A DNA stretch of 64,000 bases from Hexactinellida sp. DTS-2022 (GCA_028753945.1 JAPNXP010000004.1:2604001-2668000); one strand, 5' to 3'. Positions 35,100 through 46,465 are shown, counted from the stretch's first letter. The notes: generated from the letters alone by a model not told the origin. Numbers and translations: made by a program.

Positions 35100-35375
35100 T
35101 CAATTTTTCTCCGTGATTTCTAACGCTGAATGATGTGAATCGTCTTTCAAATTCTCTGCAAAAGTGGTGAAATCTAAGATCTTATCACACTCGTCAATAT
35201 ACTCTCTCTGCAATTTATCCCTTACAGCAGAAGTAGTCTTTCTTGTTTGGATGTGTAATAGACTGCTTCTGACAAGACTTGGGCACACCTTTAAAATATG
35301 TAGGAGGTCCAATTGGTCGCTTCCAATTGGACCTCCTACAATTGGTCGCCTCCCCGTACAGTTACCCATTTGCAT
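35100..35375 (-). pseudogene. possible N-terminal piece of the P-type transposase
   Basis: A 91-codon frame on the transposase strand contains AVRDKLQREYIDECDKILDF. Its start overlaps a local duplication (ttccaattggacctcctaca repeated with ccaattggtcgc). The assignment depends only on position inside the element; no known domain is visible. Confidence 0.3.
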
Positions 35376-35881
35376 TAAAAGTGTGATGAACAGACAAATA
35401 TCTCTTTTCGATATTTAAGACTCCCAGGTTCATTAGGCATGGCCTCAATCCATCTTGTCCTTTCAACCCTATCTGTGAGAAAACTGACAACTTGACTATA
35501 TGGTCATTGGCGCAAGTTTTTCATGTTCAGCGCAACTGTCGTGGGTACCCGAACTGTCGTGGGTACCCGAAGCAGTGGTAAGGTTGAAGAGAGACATGAG
35601 GCAGCTGTTGAAAGGAATGAGAAAAGGTCGAAGTGATGATTTCTATTCTGTGACATTAAATTTATCGATTAAATTTGTTAAGAAATTGTATTTATTAACT
35701 AAAAATATCAAAAAAATTCTGTCGTGGGTGCCCTGGCACCCAGGGCACCCACAGGTTTTGCGCCTATGTATATGGTTCCCCATCATAGTTACCACGACAG
35801 TTGAATGCTGCACAACGTTTTGGCATAATTACTGTGTTACTTGTGAGATTATATGCTAAATTTTGTAAATACGAAATAAAA

Positions 35882-36018
35882 TATAAAAAATCCAAAATTG
35901 CAGCTGTGCCGACGTATTTCCTTTGGTGGCACTATCTATTGGTGGCTACCGGTTGGATAATTGATAGTGCCTCCAAGGAAAATACTGTCGGCACAGCTGC
36001 AATTTTGGATTTTTTTTC
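35882..36018. mobile_element. hairpin MITE, copy 1
   Basis: aaatccaaaattgcagctgt and its inverse enclose ttcctttggtggcacta with its partner. Related copies are at 42215-42330 and 49985-50120. It could fold into a nearly complete hairpin as RNA. Confidence 0.7.
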
Positions 36019-36529
36019 GCCATGCCATCATCACTATGAAGGTGTTCAGAAAGTGAAATAATGAAAAAGATAACAATTATATAATTTATATTTTAAATTA
36101 TACTTCGCTAGAATTAATTTGTACTTCAATGGAATTAGCTAAACTGAAATGATGCAGGTGGAGTCAGTGAATTAAAGACTTCTTACTCTCGACCAATTAA
36201 ATTACAGCTTCGGTTAGGCATTCTATATGCACACTAACAATTGATAGAAAATCCTTTTATACTAAATGGATGCTAGCTGCTAATCCATACTGGGACAACC
36301 CTCGAACTAATTGACTAAGCCATAATTGGATTAAATAGGTGTTAAAATTATTTGATCATAAATCGTAACCCCAGGTGCAAATTAAAAGGGCACTCCGCTG
36401 CCAAGTTTCAGCTCTCTATGTATAAAGGTGTGGCCAGGGCACCGTCTAATGAGAAAAAATATATATATTAAAGGCAGTAAGATTAGAACTGGGCCACTAT
36501 ACTATAGTATAGTCGGCACAGTAAAAACT

Positions 36530-37124
36530 AAGCATTATTATTCTTTACCATCAACATTTAGTTCGATAATACTTTCTCCATGCTAACAATCATACTAATC
36601 AAATCCAAACTTGTAACTTAAATATTAGAGGTATAGCAAATAATAATCACGACAAATAGCTCATCATATTATACTACCTATCCGCAAATAATATAGTTAA
36701 ATATGCCTAACTTTAACTGTTGTCGTGGTTTCATTAATATTACCATATATGGAAAGGTGTGGAAACGGCATAACTCACATTCTACAAATATTTTCGATAA
36801 TCCAATATGTCCGTTGGACTCCCAAAATATGACTTCCTATACGGCAATAATACATTCCATATGTCTAAAGCTAACTGATCTCGAGATTTTTACAATATTA
36901 CCATATATGGAAAGGTGTGAAAACCGCATAACTCACATTCCACAAATATTTTCGATAATCCAATATGACCGTTGGGACTCCTTAACTATGACTTCCTATC
37001 CTATACGACAATAATACATTTTATGTGTCTAACTTTAACCGATTACGAAATACCTAATGGACCCAAGTTCCAGGACCCGAGATTGAGCGCCTACAGTCCT
37101 TATTTAAAGGAGTCTATGTATTGT
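36530..37124 (-). repeat. inverted arm of the P-type foldback, right
   Basis: Reverse complement of 32427-33010 with scattered substitutions and small indels. The blocks ccatatatggaaaggtgtg and ccgttggactcccaaaatat recur twice. Confidence 0.8.
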
Positions 37125-37131
37125 ATAGTAT

Positions 37132-37320
37132 AAACATGGTTGAAAATAACAAAATAACATTGTTAGCATGTCTAATTTAGGTGTGAAGCTAAATTCACAC
37201 CATTCCGATACAAACTTTGCAAACTATAGTTCTTTGAAGTCAGACTAAGACTGCCACCCTCAAAATGACGTTTTCTAACTTTTTCTGCAGACAAATGTAA
37301 AAATAATGCTGTGCCGTTGA
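37132..37320 (+). repeat. satellite unit resuming after the P-type insertion
   Basis: Starts with the interrupted taaacatggttgaaaataac and adds one further unit (taggtgtgaagctaaattca to aatgctgtgcc). The direction matches 31925-32419. Confidence 0.8.
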
Positions 37321-37712
37321 ATAAAAATCGTTTAGAATAACACAATAGCATATCAGGATTTGTATTTTGGGGTAAAACATCTTGTAAAACTAATATGAAA
37401 TTTTCTAGGGAGAATAATTTTTTTAAATAAATAGAGAGAATTTGTGACGTTTCGAGGTGTAAACTGACCTCAAAGGTGATTTTTTTTCAAAATCTTCAGA
37501 AATTGACATCCTGTAATATTTCTCGATCACAATCAATTTAAAAAAATAATAAAATTCCCAAAAGTATTCATTAAATTCACTAAGTGTTCCCCTTAAGTAC
37601 GAACGTTAAGCTAGCTAGGGAGGTTGCTTAAGTAATTTTGTATTAGACTAAATTAAGAATTTATTCGGATTCGTAATAATAATAGTATACTTTTATTCTA
37701 CTCTCTAATTTG
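37321..37712. other. unassigned DNA
   Basis: Nothing recognisable except a short attcactaag/cttaagtacgaac motif near 37570-37605, like that at 25970 and 41470. Confidence 0.35.
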
Positions 37713-37717
37713 GTAGG

Positions 37718-38787
37718 CCGTGACCTTCGATATATAAGGCCTGAGTGCTGGTTTGAACCATGGATTACTTAAAGTGCATTGAAAAATGGAGAATTGTTCT
37801 TTATCCCAATAATTAGCAATGATAGAGCTGAAAAGTGTATTATAACTATATAGGAATATGGTACCCAGGTATACATAGCACTCTCCAGAATTGTGATATG
37901 TCATCATCTGATGACGTAATGGTAATTTTGGTTGCGAATTATCTTGTTTTTCTAGCATACTTTTAACATAGTTAAACGCGTTATAAATGTTCAAAATTGG
38001 AACATGGTTATACCCATAACTAGTTGAAAAAAATATATCGAAATTATAAATGGAATGTTGACACATTCCTCGGTTGCCATGGAAATGTATATTTCCTAAA
38101 ATGTGTCATAACTCAAAAACTATGAATGTTATGTAAACTAGGCTGGTACTGATCTGTCCGGAATAGGTAACTTCCTATTCATTGATAATACATTTTATAT
38201 GCCTAACTTCAATCATCTTTGAGATAGTGAGTCATTACCTAATAATGAATTAAGTGTTAATTATGTCATGATCTCAAAAGTTATTGAAGTTAGGCATATA
38301 AAATGTATTATCAATGAATAGGAAGTTACCTATTCCGGACAGATCAGTACCAGCCTAGTTTACATAACATTCATAGTTTTTGAGTTATGACACATTTTAG
38401 GAAATATACATTTCCATGGCAACCGAGGAATGTGTCAACATTCCATTTATAATTTCGATATATTTTTTTCAACTAGTTATGGGTATAACCATGTTCCAAT
38501 TTTGAACATTTATAACGCGTTTAACTATGTTAAAAGTATGCTAGAAAAACAAGATAATTCGCAACCAAAATTACCATTACGTCATCAGATGATGACATAT
38601 CACAATTCTGGAGAGTGCTATGTATACCTGGGTACCATATTCCTATATAGTTATAATACACTTTTCAGCTCTATCATTGCTAATTATTGGGATAAAGAAC
38701 AATTCTCCATTTTTCAATGCACTTTAAGTAATCCATGGTACACAAATTTTCGCTTAGCACTCAGGCCTTATATATCGAAGGTCACGG
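37718..38787. mobile_element. 1.07-kb palindromic element with 5-bp target duplication GTAGG
   Basis: GTAGG occurs at 37713-37717 and 38788-38792. The element is an almost perfect inverted repeat from CCGTGACCTTCGATATATAA to its complement, with the centre near 38250. Both halves contain a mirrored open frame, which is a shadow of the symmetry and not evidence of a gene. Superfamily unknown. Five-bp duplications are known for Transib/RAG elements among others, but the ends do not start with CAC. Confidence 0.75.
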
Positions 38788-38844
38788 GTAGGCATAATAC
38801 AAGTAAAATCGTTATATTTCTGCACACTATCTAGTCTAGCTCTA

Positions 38845-38991
38845 GGGCGCTGGCGACACGGGTGCACGGTACACCCGTTGCTCCCGTCAATTTTTTGAAG
38901 TGGGGTGCAGGGGCTTTGCCCCCCGCCCCTCCGGTTTTGGTTTATCATTTCTACTTGTGCACCCGTTGCTCCGGCGGGTCGCGTGCGCCCC
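38845..38991. mobile_element. small GC-rich element with inverted ends
   Basis: GGGCGCTGGCGACACGGGTG at the left matches the inverse of the right end (acccgttgctccggcgggtc then gcgtgcgcccc), imperfectly. A central block is C/G-rich (tgccccccgcccc). It lies between the palindrome and the Harbinger genes and may have removed the Harbinger left end. Confidence 0.5.
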
Positions 38992-39039
38992 AGTTAGCTA
39001 ATAACAAAATTTATGATTTTTCTAACAGCTTCTGACGTT

Positions 39040-39850
39040 TCAGCCTGAGTACTCCCTCTGCTCTTCAATTAGCTGAAGTTGTGCTGCGATTACAGCCATC
39101 TGTTGTAACAGCACCTCCTGCTGTAAAGGGAGTAGGTCAGCTACCTTCATTTCCGGCTGCTGCTGGGACTCAGTTTGACGTTGATAATCTGTTGGATCAA
39201 GTCTTCGCTTCCTAGTTTTCTTTTTTTCCCGTCACGATTAACGTTAATGTTGGGTTCTTCGGGAGCATACAAAATTGACTTATAGTCTACAGTACCTAGC
39301 TGAGGAATCTGTTCGCTGCTGGCTGCTGTTGATGGTGATACGAAATTATCTACAGCACCTGACATTCCGATAAAAGCTGGGGTGGTCTCAAACATCTCTC
39401 CTATTCTATCAGAATTATTTATACTCCTTCTGCAACTAAAATTAATACGTCTTCGTCTTCGACAATTCCAGCGGAGTTTGAGCCCCCTCCTGTTATTCTA
39501 GATTCCCTAAAGCTAGCATCAACTTTTGACTTGGCAGCTAACTTCAGGTTATTCCATTTCTTTCTTAAGTCTTCTACCCTTCTATTATTTCCATATACAG
39601 CGTTTACTTTGCCTGTAATGTTTTTCCACATTTCCTTCTTCTTATTGAGGTCAGCGCTGTTTCCTGAACCTCTCAATAAGTCGCCAGCAGATTCAATTTC
39701 ACCAATGAGCGTGCACACTTCTTCCTTAGTCCAATTTATCTTCCTGGATTTTCCATTCCGTTTAGAATTGGTTTTGTTCAACAGCAATTTATACAAATCG
39801 GAGAATGAACATTGATCATGAAAATTAATCTTCAATGGAATTATATGCAT
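39040..39850 (-). pseudogene. Myb/SANT-like DNA-binding protein of a PIF/Harbinger element
   Basis: The frame at 39419-39850 contains RKINWTKEEVCTLIGEIESA, EMWKNITGKVN and VEDLRKKWNNLKLAAKS. This trihelix Myb/SANT layout (W ... W ... KW) is the one that accompanies Harbinger transposases and helps them enter the nucleus and bind DNA. After a single frameshift near 39410 a second frame (39147-39395) continues, and a glutamine-rich tail (QPEMKVADLLPLQQEVLLQQ) reaches about 39045. It is downstream of and on the same strand as the transposase. Confidence 0.7.
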
Positions 39851-40076
39851 TTGCTAGTTTGGCATCAAAGCTACTTTGTATATGTTTAGATAATTTAACT
39901 GTTTCATGTACAGAGAACTTAACTGTTTTATGTAGTATAGAGAACTTAACTGTTTCATGTTTTGACAGACTGCCGTACGTAGACACTCCTCTAAATGTTC
40001 TTACGAAGCACTTGTCTACACACCAGTAGTATATTTCTTTTTTGAATTAATTAAATATACTTCAACTAATTTATCT

Positions 40077-41113
40077 TCATTTACATATATAAATACAATC
40101 AAAATTATGAATAGCAAATTGGTCTCTGTAATGCTTAGCAGCCAAATGTCCCAATTCTTCAATTACAATAGGTTCTTCCATAAGTTGGTCAATAGGCGAA
40201 TCGTCCAGCATTGGTTGCTTCCAAACTATAGCCATGTTATGTAGCACAGCACATGAAGCAATAATGGTGCAAACCTTGTCAGGAGCCATTCGGATCTCCC
40301 CATGTAGACAATGAAATTTGCGCTTCCATCTTCCAAAAGTTTGTTCAATCAGTACACGTGTTTTGTGTGTGCATAATTATAGTTTTGTTGGGCTATTGAA
40401 GCAGGTTGTCTATATGGTGTCAACAGACACTGCCTCAACATATAACCACTATCCCCTAGTATTTGTTCTCCGACAAAGGAGTTATTTTCTACAAATATTC
40501 CGACTTGGTCTAGAATCGTGCACTGATCCTGGAAATCTTGCTAACACGTCGGAGAATCTTCCATAAGGTCTACAGATAGCTCGAACATTTATTGAATGGT
40601 AGAAGTGTCTGTTTACATAATCAGCTTCAGAAGGCTTCTGGATGCGAGTATGTGTTCCATCCACAAGTCCAAGAACTCCAGGCAAATGGTGTGACTCTAA
40701 AACTGAGACTTAATCGTTGCTTTCTCAGGAGGACTTGGCATACTGATAAAAGTTGAATACACTGATTGCAGCCCAAGTGCAACAGCTCTTATGTACCTAC
40801 ACGCTGATGGTTGACTCACGTGAACTCCATCTCCTCAAATAATTTGAAACGTACCAGAAGCAAAAAATTGTAGAGCGACTCATACTTGTACGTGTGGATG
40901 TACAGTATGGGATCTATCAGTGCAGTTGAGATGATGATTTTGTATCAATTCAGTTATCTTCAAAATTGCTGACCTTGAGAAGCGAAAACGTTGCACTAAT
41001 TCGAGATCATCATAGAAATCTAATGGATCACTACAATCCCTGAAAACTCGCTCCCGAGCTAGAGATTCTTGTTGTTGTTGTTCAGAAATGATTAGTAGAA
41101 CCAAACCCGCCAT
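40077..41113 (-). pseudogene. PIF/Harbinger DDE transposase (HARBI1-like)
   Basis: Fragments in order on the - strand: MAGLVLLIISEQQQQES and FYDDLELVQRFRFSRSAI (N-terminal helices, 40880-41113), [12 protein letters not shown] (first D) and [23 protein letters not shown] (second D, about 40450), RVLIEQTFGRWKRKFHCLHG (catalytic E, about 40330), and the C-terminal IASCAVLHNMAI. This is the complete D-D-E set of the family. Frameshifts and stops separate the pieces, so it is inactive. A possible right element end with gtgaatacgccccc is at 41645. Confidence 0.8.
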
Positions 41114-41469
41114 TTGAAAATAAATTGTGAAAAGTAATATACTAGTTAGTCTTTGATGTATTTACGGTATTTTGTATTGATTATTTTATCTTATACTCAT
41201 GTCTATACACTAGTAATTAATCATAATCTATCAACGTTTATGTCAATTGTTATGTGCGTAGTGATTAATAAATGTGTTTACATTCCTTTCACCGCGTACA
41301 AGCACTTGGACTTTGATTATTTAGAGTATAATCTAAGTTATTTTATATGTATTCTTTAATAAATAAGAGATTCACAAAACATTTAGGCAACAAATATTTA
41401 TGTAATAATAGGTATATTTAACTATATTATTATCTGAGGCCAATTCCAAACTCTAAGAGAATAGAAATT

Positions 41470-41645
41470 GAGTGAAATAAAATTAAAAGTAAAAGTTCAT
41501 ACTTAAGTTCAAACTTAAAACTATGTTTGAACTTAAGTTTGAACTTAACTCTTAGTGAATACTACTTAATTTCGAACTTTACTAAGTTTGAACTTAAGAC
41601 TTAAGTTCAAACTTAGTGCTTAAGTTCTTAGTGAATACGCCCCCT
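41470..41645. repeat. palindromic aagttcaaactta array, possible Harbinger end
   Basis: Alternating ttaagttcaaacttaa words end in cttagtgaatacgccccc. A GGGGGCGTATTCACTAAG start is compatible with Harbinger-type ends. A matching left end is not seen near 39000, so the autonomous element is probably truncated. Confidence 0.45.
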
Positions 41646-41964
41646 GTTGTGCACCGTAGTAGTTTTACCTCCTTAAAATAATGCCGCATCTTTGAATTAT
41701 ACTGATTATGTATTATGGCTAATGCCTCTAGGAAGCCGGAAATTTCTACCTCCATAATAAAGTGCCAGCCCCACGAAAATCCTTGATAAACCCCTGGTTG
41801 GGTGAATACCCAACATGCACATAAAAAATGCTGGCTCGTGACCTATTATATTATACCGAAACTTGCATATCTCTGAATTGAAAGAGCAGAAAGGAAACTT
41901 CCGACTCACTTTGCGTCGTTGCCTTCCGAAACATCTTTCTGAAATTGTTTCATCACCTTTAATA
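41646..41964. other. unassigned DNA upstream of the Helitron
   Basis: The 92-codon - strand frame (41706-41984) has no recognised domain. It may be part of the SPT6 upstream region. Confidence 0.3.
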
Positions 41965-42196
41965 TCTATACTATTAAAACACAAGGCTGGGTTGTGCTAT
42001 ATTTGTTTGTATGTTACGAGTTGATTGAAGAAAGTGGACGCTTTCCAAATGTGATTTTTGGCATTTAAGGGTAACTTTGGCCCCCGCCATCAAGTTGAGG
42101 TTTCCAATCCAAATTTCTCACACCTCGACAAGTTATGACGTCATTGTCACATTTTGTGTTCGGCCGCGAAGCGACCTAGCAAGCGAAGCGCGCTAG
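41965..42196 (+). mobile_element. non-autonomous Helitron, 232 bp, upstream of SPT6
   Basis: A|TCTATACTATTAAAACACAA at the start and ccgcgaagcgacctagcaag ... CTAG|T at the end, the same ends as 3376-3888 but with about 280 bp less interior. It ends about 200 bp before the SPT6 start codon. Confidence 0.8.
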
Positions 42197-42214
42197 TAGT
42201 GATGATGCCATGAC

Positions 42215-42330
42215 AAAAATGTCTAAATTACACTTTGCGACAGCATTTCCTTTTGGAAGCACTATAATCTTTCATCGACCAAAATTCGTGCTTCATAAGA
42301 ACATGCTGTAGGCATAGCTGTAATTTTAGA
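42215..42330. mobile_element. hairpin MITE, diverged copy
   Basis: aaattacactttgcgacagc and its imperfect inverse (catgctgtaggcatagctgt, aattttagattta). It is related to 35882-36018 and 49985-50120 and lies 64 bp before the SPT6 ATG. Confidence 0.55.
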
Positions 42331-42393
42331 TTTATAGTGATTTTGACTAGCATTTATATTTATGAGGATTTTTGTATGTAACCTTTCTTAGCA

Positions 42394-42926
42394 ATGAGTA
42401 TTGAAACCAAAAATGACAATTTATTATTTAACGAATCTTATCCTGGTGAAGAAAATAATCCTTCACCATATTCATCTGAAAGCGATGTTGATTCCTCTGA
42501 TAGAAACGTTGAAGGCTTAATTAACGATGAATCTGAATCTTCTGCTTCTCAAAATGATCAAGATTTTCCTTCTATTCCCTCTAATACTGTTAAAAAAAAG
42601 AGATTGGCCAGTGTAAAATGGAAGGAAAATGATAAGAGGGAAGAAAATCTCTTGGAAGATGATGATTATGAACTTTTGGAAGAAAATCTAGGTATATCAG
42701 TTTTGAATAGGAGGCGTAAATATCGACGTGTTAGGGTTGGGAGTAGTGGAGATGAAGCAGAAAATGATATTGAAAATGAATTATTCCCTGAAGATGAAAA
42801 TCCTGTTCCTCAAAATTTCCAGAATACTTCCCTCGAAATGGATTTGGAAATTCATTCAAGTTCAGAAGGAGAGGATGTTGACGACTTCATTGTTGATGAT
42901 GATGGCCAACCCATTCGCAAACACAG
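42394..42926 (+). CDS. SUPT6H: SPT6 N-terminal exon (transcription elongation factor / histone chaperone)
   Basis: The 178 residues are rich in acidic and serine residues. LEDDDYELLEENLG (87-100), KYRRVRV (109-115) and DVDDFIVDDDGQPIRKHR (161-178) match the conserved acidic N terminus of SPT6; the DDFIVDDDGQP block is nearly invariant in animals. SPT6 binds RNA polymerase II and histones and keeps chromatin intact during elongation; this disordered region contacts Spn1/IWS1 and H3-H4. The exon ends at CACAG|GTATCT, a consensus donor, after two bases of a split codon. The ATG at 42394 follows tttcttagca, an acceptor-like site, so a 5' UTR intron or trans-splicing is possible. Codons are intact, unlike the neighbouring transposons. 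I could not find the next exon; the transposon-filled + strand downstream would be a very long intron. Confidence 0.88.
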
Positions 42927-43016
42927 GTATCTATACTAGTATACTATCTTTGTCTACATTGACTTAAGTTCTTTTAGTTGATTCAAAATATTTTATATAG
43001 TACGTACTATCTAGAG

Positions 43017-43172
43017 CAGAGATTCCCAACCTTTTTCAACCGTGGACCCCCTATAGTAAATATTAGACATTCTGTGGACCCCCTCCCATTGTCCGTAATA
43101 CATCCTGTGGACCCCCTACAGGGGTCCGTGGAACCCCCAAGGGGTCCATGGACCCCAGGTTGGGAACCACTG
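43017..43172. mobile_element. hAT MITE with 8-bp target duplication ATCTAGAG
   Basis: ATCTAGAG at 43009-43016 and 43173-43180 flanks CAGAGATTCCCAACCT ... AGGTTGGGAACCACTG. The interior repeats gtggaccccct. The CAG-GGTTCCCAACCT terminus is classic for Charlie-like hAT MITEs. It lies inside the presumed first SPT6 intron. Confidence 0.9.
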
Positions 43173-43180
43173 ATCTAGAG

Positions 43181-43845
43181 TCTAGACTTATTATTCTAGA
43201 TTCTAGAAATAGATTAACTTGTCTTCCACGATTTCGCATTTTCATGGGCGGTTTCTTGGATTCGAAGCAAGAGGTGACATAATCTTCACCGGATCACCCA
43301 ATAGGCTAAGTAGGCTGTGGGCCTGCAGCCTAGGGGCCCATTAGTTCTGGGCGCCCCCATAAAATCTGCTCGTCGTAAGTTTAGAACAAAACCGTAATTC
43401 TTGGCCTACTAGTAAGTAATGACATTACAATCTATTTATTAAAAGCACGACTGTTGTTTGAGTGTGTGTTGTCCAGAATTTTAATGGTAAAGACCACAAG
43501 CTCTACAAATCTGAAAAGTTGTATGCAGGGGCAATTTACACCCTGACAACAATCTATTGGTTTTTAAAAGAAATAACGGGATTTGATGTCCCAAAGATAT
43601 ATTTTGGAATAACTCTTTTTTTTAACCAATTCGCACACAATTCAGATGCAAAACAACATGCAATGAGACACACGTATGCCGATTTCTGAGTTTATGACGT
43701 CGCGTGGGATTTAATTTTTATTATTATTAGAATTTCGTTAAAATCATTGCGCATATTAACATATTAAAATCACTTCACATTTTGATGTTTTGTGACTATC
43801 TGCTTACTCTCCTGCATGATTTCATTTAGTTATTTCTATTAGTGA
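43181..43845. other. unassigned presumed-intron DNA
   Basis: A GC-rich patch at 43295-43375 (cctaggggcccattag) may be another decayed element. The 75-codon frame at 43462-43689 shows no known motif. Confidence 0.35.
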
Positions 43846-44560
43846 TTTATTGATAACTCACAGATATTCCTCCGTTTAGATCTCTATTCTGTTTTCCACC
43901 TTGCGGTGGGTAAAACTGCGAAGCAATGTTAATTACATTACGAGTGTCTACCACGAACCAACAATGGTCGCAAAGCGACCTTTGTGAGAGAGTGATCCGT
44001 CGCAAAGCGAACGAGACCGAAGAGCTCGTATTATTAAAACTCAATTGTTTAGTGTTTGTGTGTTTGTCCGGATTGTATTAAAGTGTTGGGGATTGGAAAC
44101 CGCATTCTATTTGAGATATATACTAACTTCCAAATGTTATAAACCAGTATGCTGATTTTGAATTTCGCATTTACAAATTTCTAATATGAATAATTGTTGT
44201 TGTTTACACAAATAGATAGACAAATTAAACAACACTCAAAATCAACCTAGAAGTTTGCTTTCAACGGGTATTATAGGTAAACAAGTGTGCTAAACACGAA
44301 TTTCGCATTTTAAATTTACAATATGAATATTTATTGTTGTTGTTCGCATAAATAGGTAAACAAAATTATTGAAAATTCAAAATCGACCCAGAAGTTAGCT
44401 TTCAACAGGTAAACTAATTATAAGTATGGAAAATGCTTAAAAGGATGTATATATCTGTATAACTATGACAAATATTTACTAACTATGTAATCAATTGTTT
44501 AGTGAGGAGCAAGGCCGCATAGCGGCCGTTAATTTGAGACCGAAGGGCTCGTATACTTAA
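43846..44560. mobile_element. Helitron-like remnants in tandem
   Basis: tattattaaaactcaattg followed by tgtttgtgtgtttgtccgg at 44030-44070 is a Helitron-type 5' start. The segments cgcaaagcgaacgagaccga (about 44000) and ggccgcatagcggccg then gaccgaagggctcgtat (about 44515-44560) look like the GC-rich 3' ends of this family. The CTRR terminus is not clear, so the limits are approximate. Confidence 0.4.
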
Positions 44561-44646
44561 ATAAAGTTACTTTGTTATCCATATTTGGTTGAAGGGGGGA
44601 AGGGCCCATAATTCTACCCAGCCTATGATTCCAGAGACCCATGATC

Positions 44647-44860
44647 AGTGGCGTAGCCAGGGAGGGGGTGCACCCGCACCAGGCCCGGCTGGCGCAGCTG
44701 AGGCTCTGGTTGTCGAACCTAGGGTGGGGCCCATTCCCTCAGTATTTCAATCTTGGAGCCCACTGAAATCCTGCAATGGCAGATCCATCCCAATGTTGGA
44801 GTGCATTGTGCAAACATATTTTTTTCTAATGGATACTTCTACTCTACTGCTCTAATATTG
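44647..44860. mobile_element. hAT element left end, truncated
   Basis: CAGTGGCGTAGCCAGGG followed by a G-rich segment is a standard hAT terminus. No matching right end or target duplication is visible. Confidence 0.45.
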
Positions 44861-45667
44861 TTCACCATAACTTCATGATATATAATACTCTACTTTCTCT
44901 AGTTTTAGTGTTAATTTTAATTCACTAGTGTAATTTTTGATATTCCGGGCTCGTTAGACCTTGTTCGGATAACTGAAGTTCGCTATAGATTGGCCACTAT
45001 GTAATATGATAGGACCTGGTGCCAGTGGGAGTTCGGATAATCAAAATTTCTAGAGGGCTAAAGGCCTAAAAATTTATGAACGCTCGGTGTTCATAATGTT
45101 AAATTTCCAAAGGCTTCGTACCCAAGGAAGATGTATAGTTAGTTTCCAGTGAACCTATTCCTTCAGGAGAAATTACGCTGCTGATAACAAAAATTTTCTC
45201 TGGATCCCCTCCTGAAGGTTAAAATTGCGACCAACTTTTTTTAACTTAATGCCTTTGAGTGTAAAACAAGTTTACAATACTGAATTCAGCAACATATATA
45301 TAGTCAACACCAGGGTGTTATCCAGGCGTGCTGGATGCGCCTCGAGGCTCAAATTCTTATCATGGATCATATTAGGCGTAAGAAAACATCAGTGCTTGGC
45401 GTAGCGCATACGCCCATTTAGGAGCGCTGCATACGCCTAACTTTTGTATTAATTTATTTACTTATTTTCTTAAATAGGATTATAACATGAGTAGTTACAA
45501 TTGGAGTGTAAATAACTAGGGGAATTTACAAATTAACTACAAATAAAGTTTGTAATAAATAATAACTTTGAAAGCGTTCTTAAATAAATAAGTATAAAAA
45601 CGCATCACAATACAGGACCTAATATGGCCTCCTTCAGAATTAAAACTTTATTGGACTCATTCGTCAA
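44861..45667. other. unassigned DNA with an element-end-like motif
   Basis: gggtgttatccaggcgtgct at 45312 resembles the gggtttcatccaggcgg start at 48080 and gttttatccaggagcgcg at 61150. These are probably ends of one diverged family. Confidence 0.35.
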
Positions 45668-45886
45668 TTATTTCTTCAAATTAACGTATTTGGTGATATA
45701 TTTTATAAGATAAAAGGCCATTGTATATCCAATATTTGGGAAATTCAGGTCCTTGTTGACTAATTGTAACAAGATCTCCCTCGTGAGAGAGTGTAAGAGC
45801 AGATCTTGAATCTGAACATATTCTTGTAGAATACGAAAACTGCGTTCGACAGCACAACTACCCAAAGGTAGTACTATCAACATCAA
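45668..45886 (-). pseudogene. hAT transposase C-terminal dimerisation domain fragment
   Basis: LPLGSCAVERSFRIL followed by LLLHSLTREILLQLVNKDL is the hAT C-terminal (hATC) signature (S-x-A-x-x-ER-x-FS with a downstream R-x-x-L ... L helix). Only the last 72 codons survive. It is the only hAT coding trace in a window with at least seven hAT-type elements. Confidence 0.7.
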
Positions 45887-46299
45887 CGTTGAAACACAAT
45901 AGTATTTCGTTCAGTTCTCTCTATTCGTCCACTTCTCTATTTATCCACCTGAAACTCGTTGTACATTCCTATTCAGAATTATTTAGTTATACGCGTTTTC
46001 TTATAGAGTTTTAGATAAAATATTCTGCTTTCCATTAGTCTAATTGTCCACTTTTGTATTAGGTTACTTTCTTAATAAATATTAATTTGGATATTGTATA
46101 TGCCATAATGTACTTAAATGCTAAATTAATTACATTGCATTCGGTTCTACTATAATTAAAACCTAGAAAAATGATACTATTAGTTCTCAAAGTTATACAT
46201 GACGTTTAAAATTCCCTGCCTAAAAAGCTCAAATATATATTGTTGGCATACGTTGGTATATTACAATGCGTTTGATTTTAGGTAATTCAAAAGCATATA

Positions 46300-46465
46300 C
46301 ACTAGAACCTCGTTAGTACGAACACGGTTATTATTGATTTCTGGATAAGACGAACAAACAGGTCCACAAAATCTGTCCCTACAATGGCTATTCAATGGGT
46401 ATTACTCCTGATAAAGCGAACATATTTTACCGTCCGTTGGTATTCGTATTAACGAGGTTCTACTG
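46300..46465. mobile_element. pogo/Tigger-type MITE 2
   Basis: TA-CACTAGAACCTCGTTAGTAC and GTATTAACGAGGTTCTACTG-TA inverted ends over 166 bp with TA duplication. Confidence 0.75.

Larger units (their letters stand above)
32427..37124 (-). mobile_element. P-superfamily foldback element, 4.7 kb, with 7-bp target duplication
   Basis: ATAGTAT at 32420-32426 and 37125-37131 brackets the element, and the satellite on both sides joins correctly without it. Left end CATAAACTCCTTTAAATAAG; the inverse right end reads catagactcctttaaataag, a few bases further in. The inverted arms are about 550-600 bp and contain repeated blocks (gtccaacggtcatattgg, cacctttccatatatgg). The core encodes a P-element/THAP9-type transposase on the - strand. 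Long inverted arms and a 7-bp duplication match what is known for Galileo-type P-superfamily elements. Confidence 0.75.

Noticed and set aside
37698-38834. Pair of mirrored open frames of 122 and 134 codons
   Set aside because: They are created by the symmetry of the palindromic MITE; the translations have no domain and the truncated copy at 2858-3046 breaks the frame.
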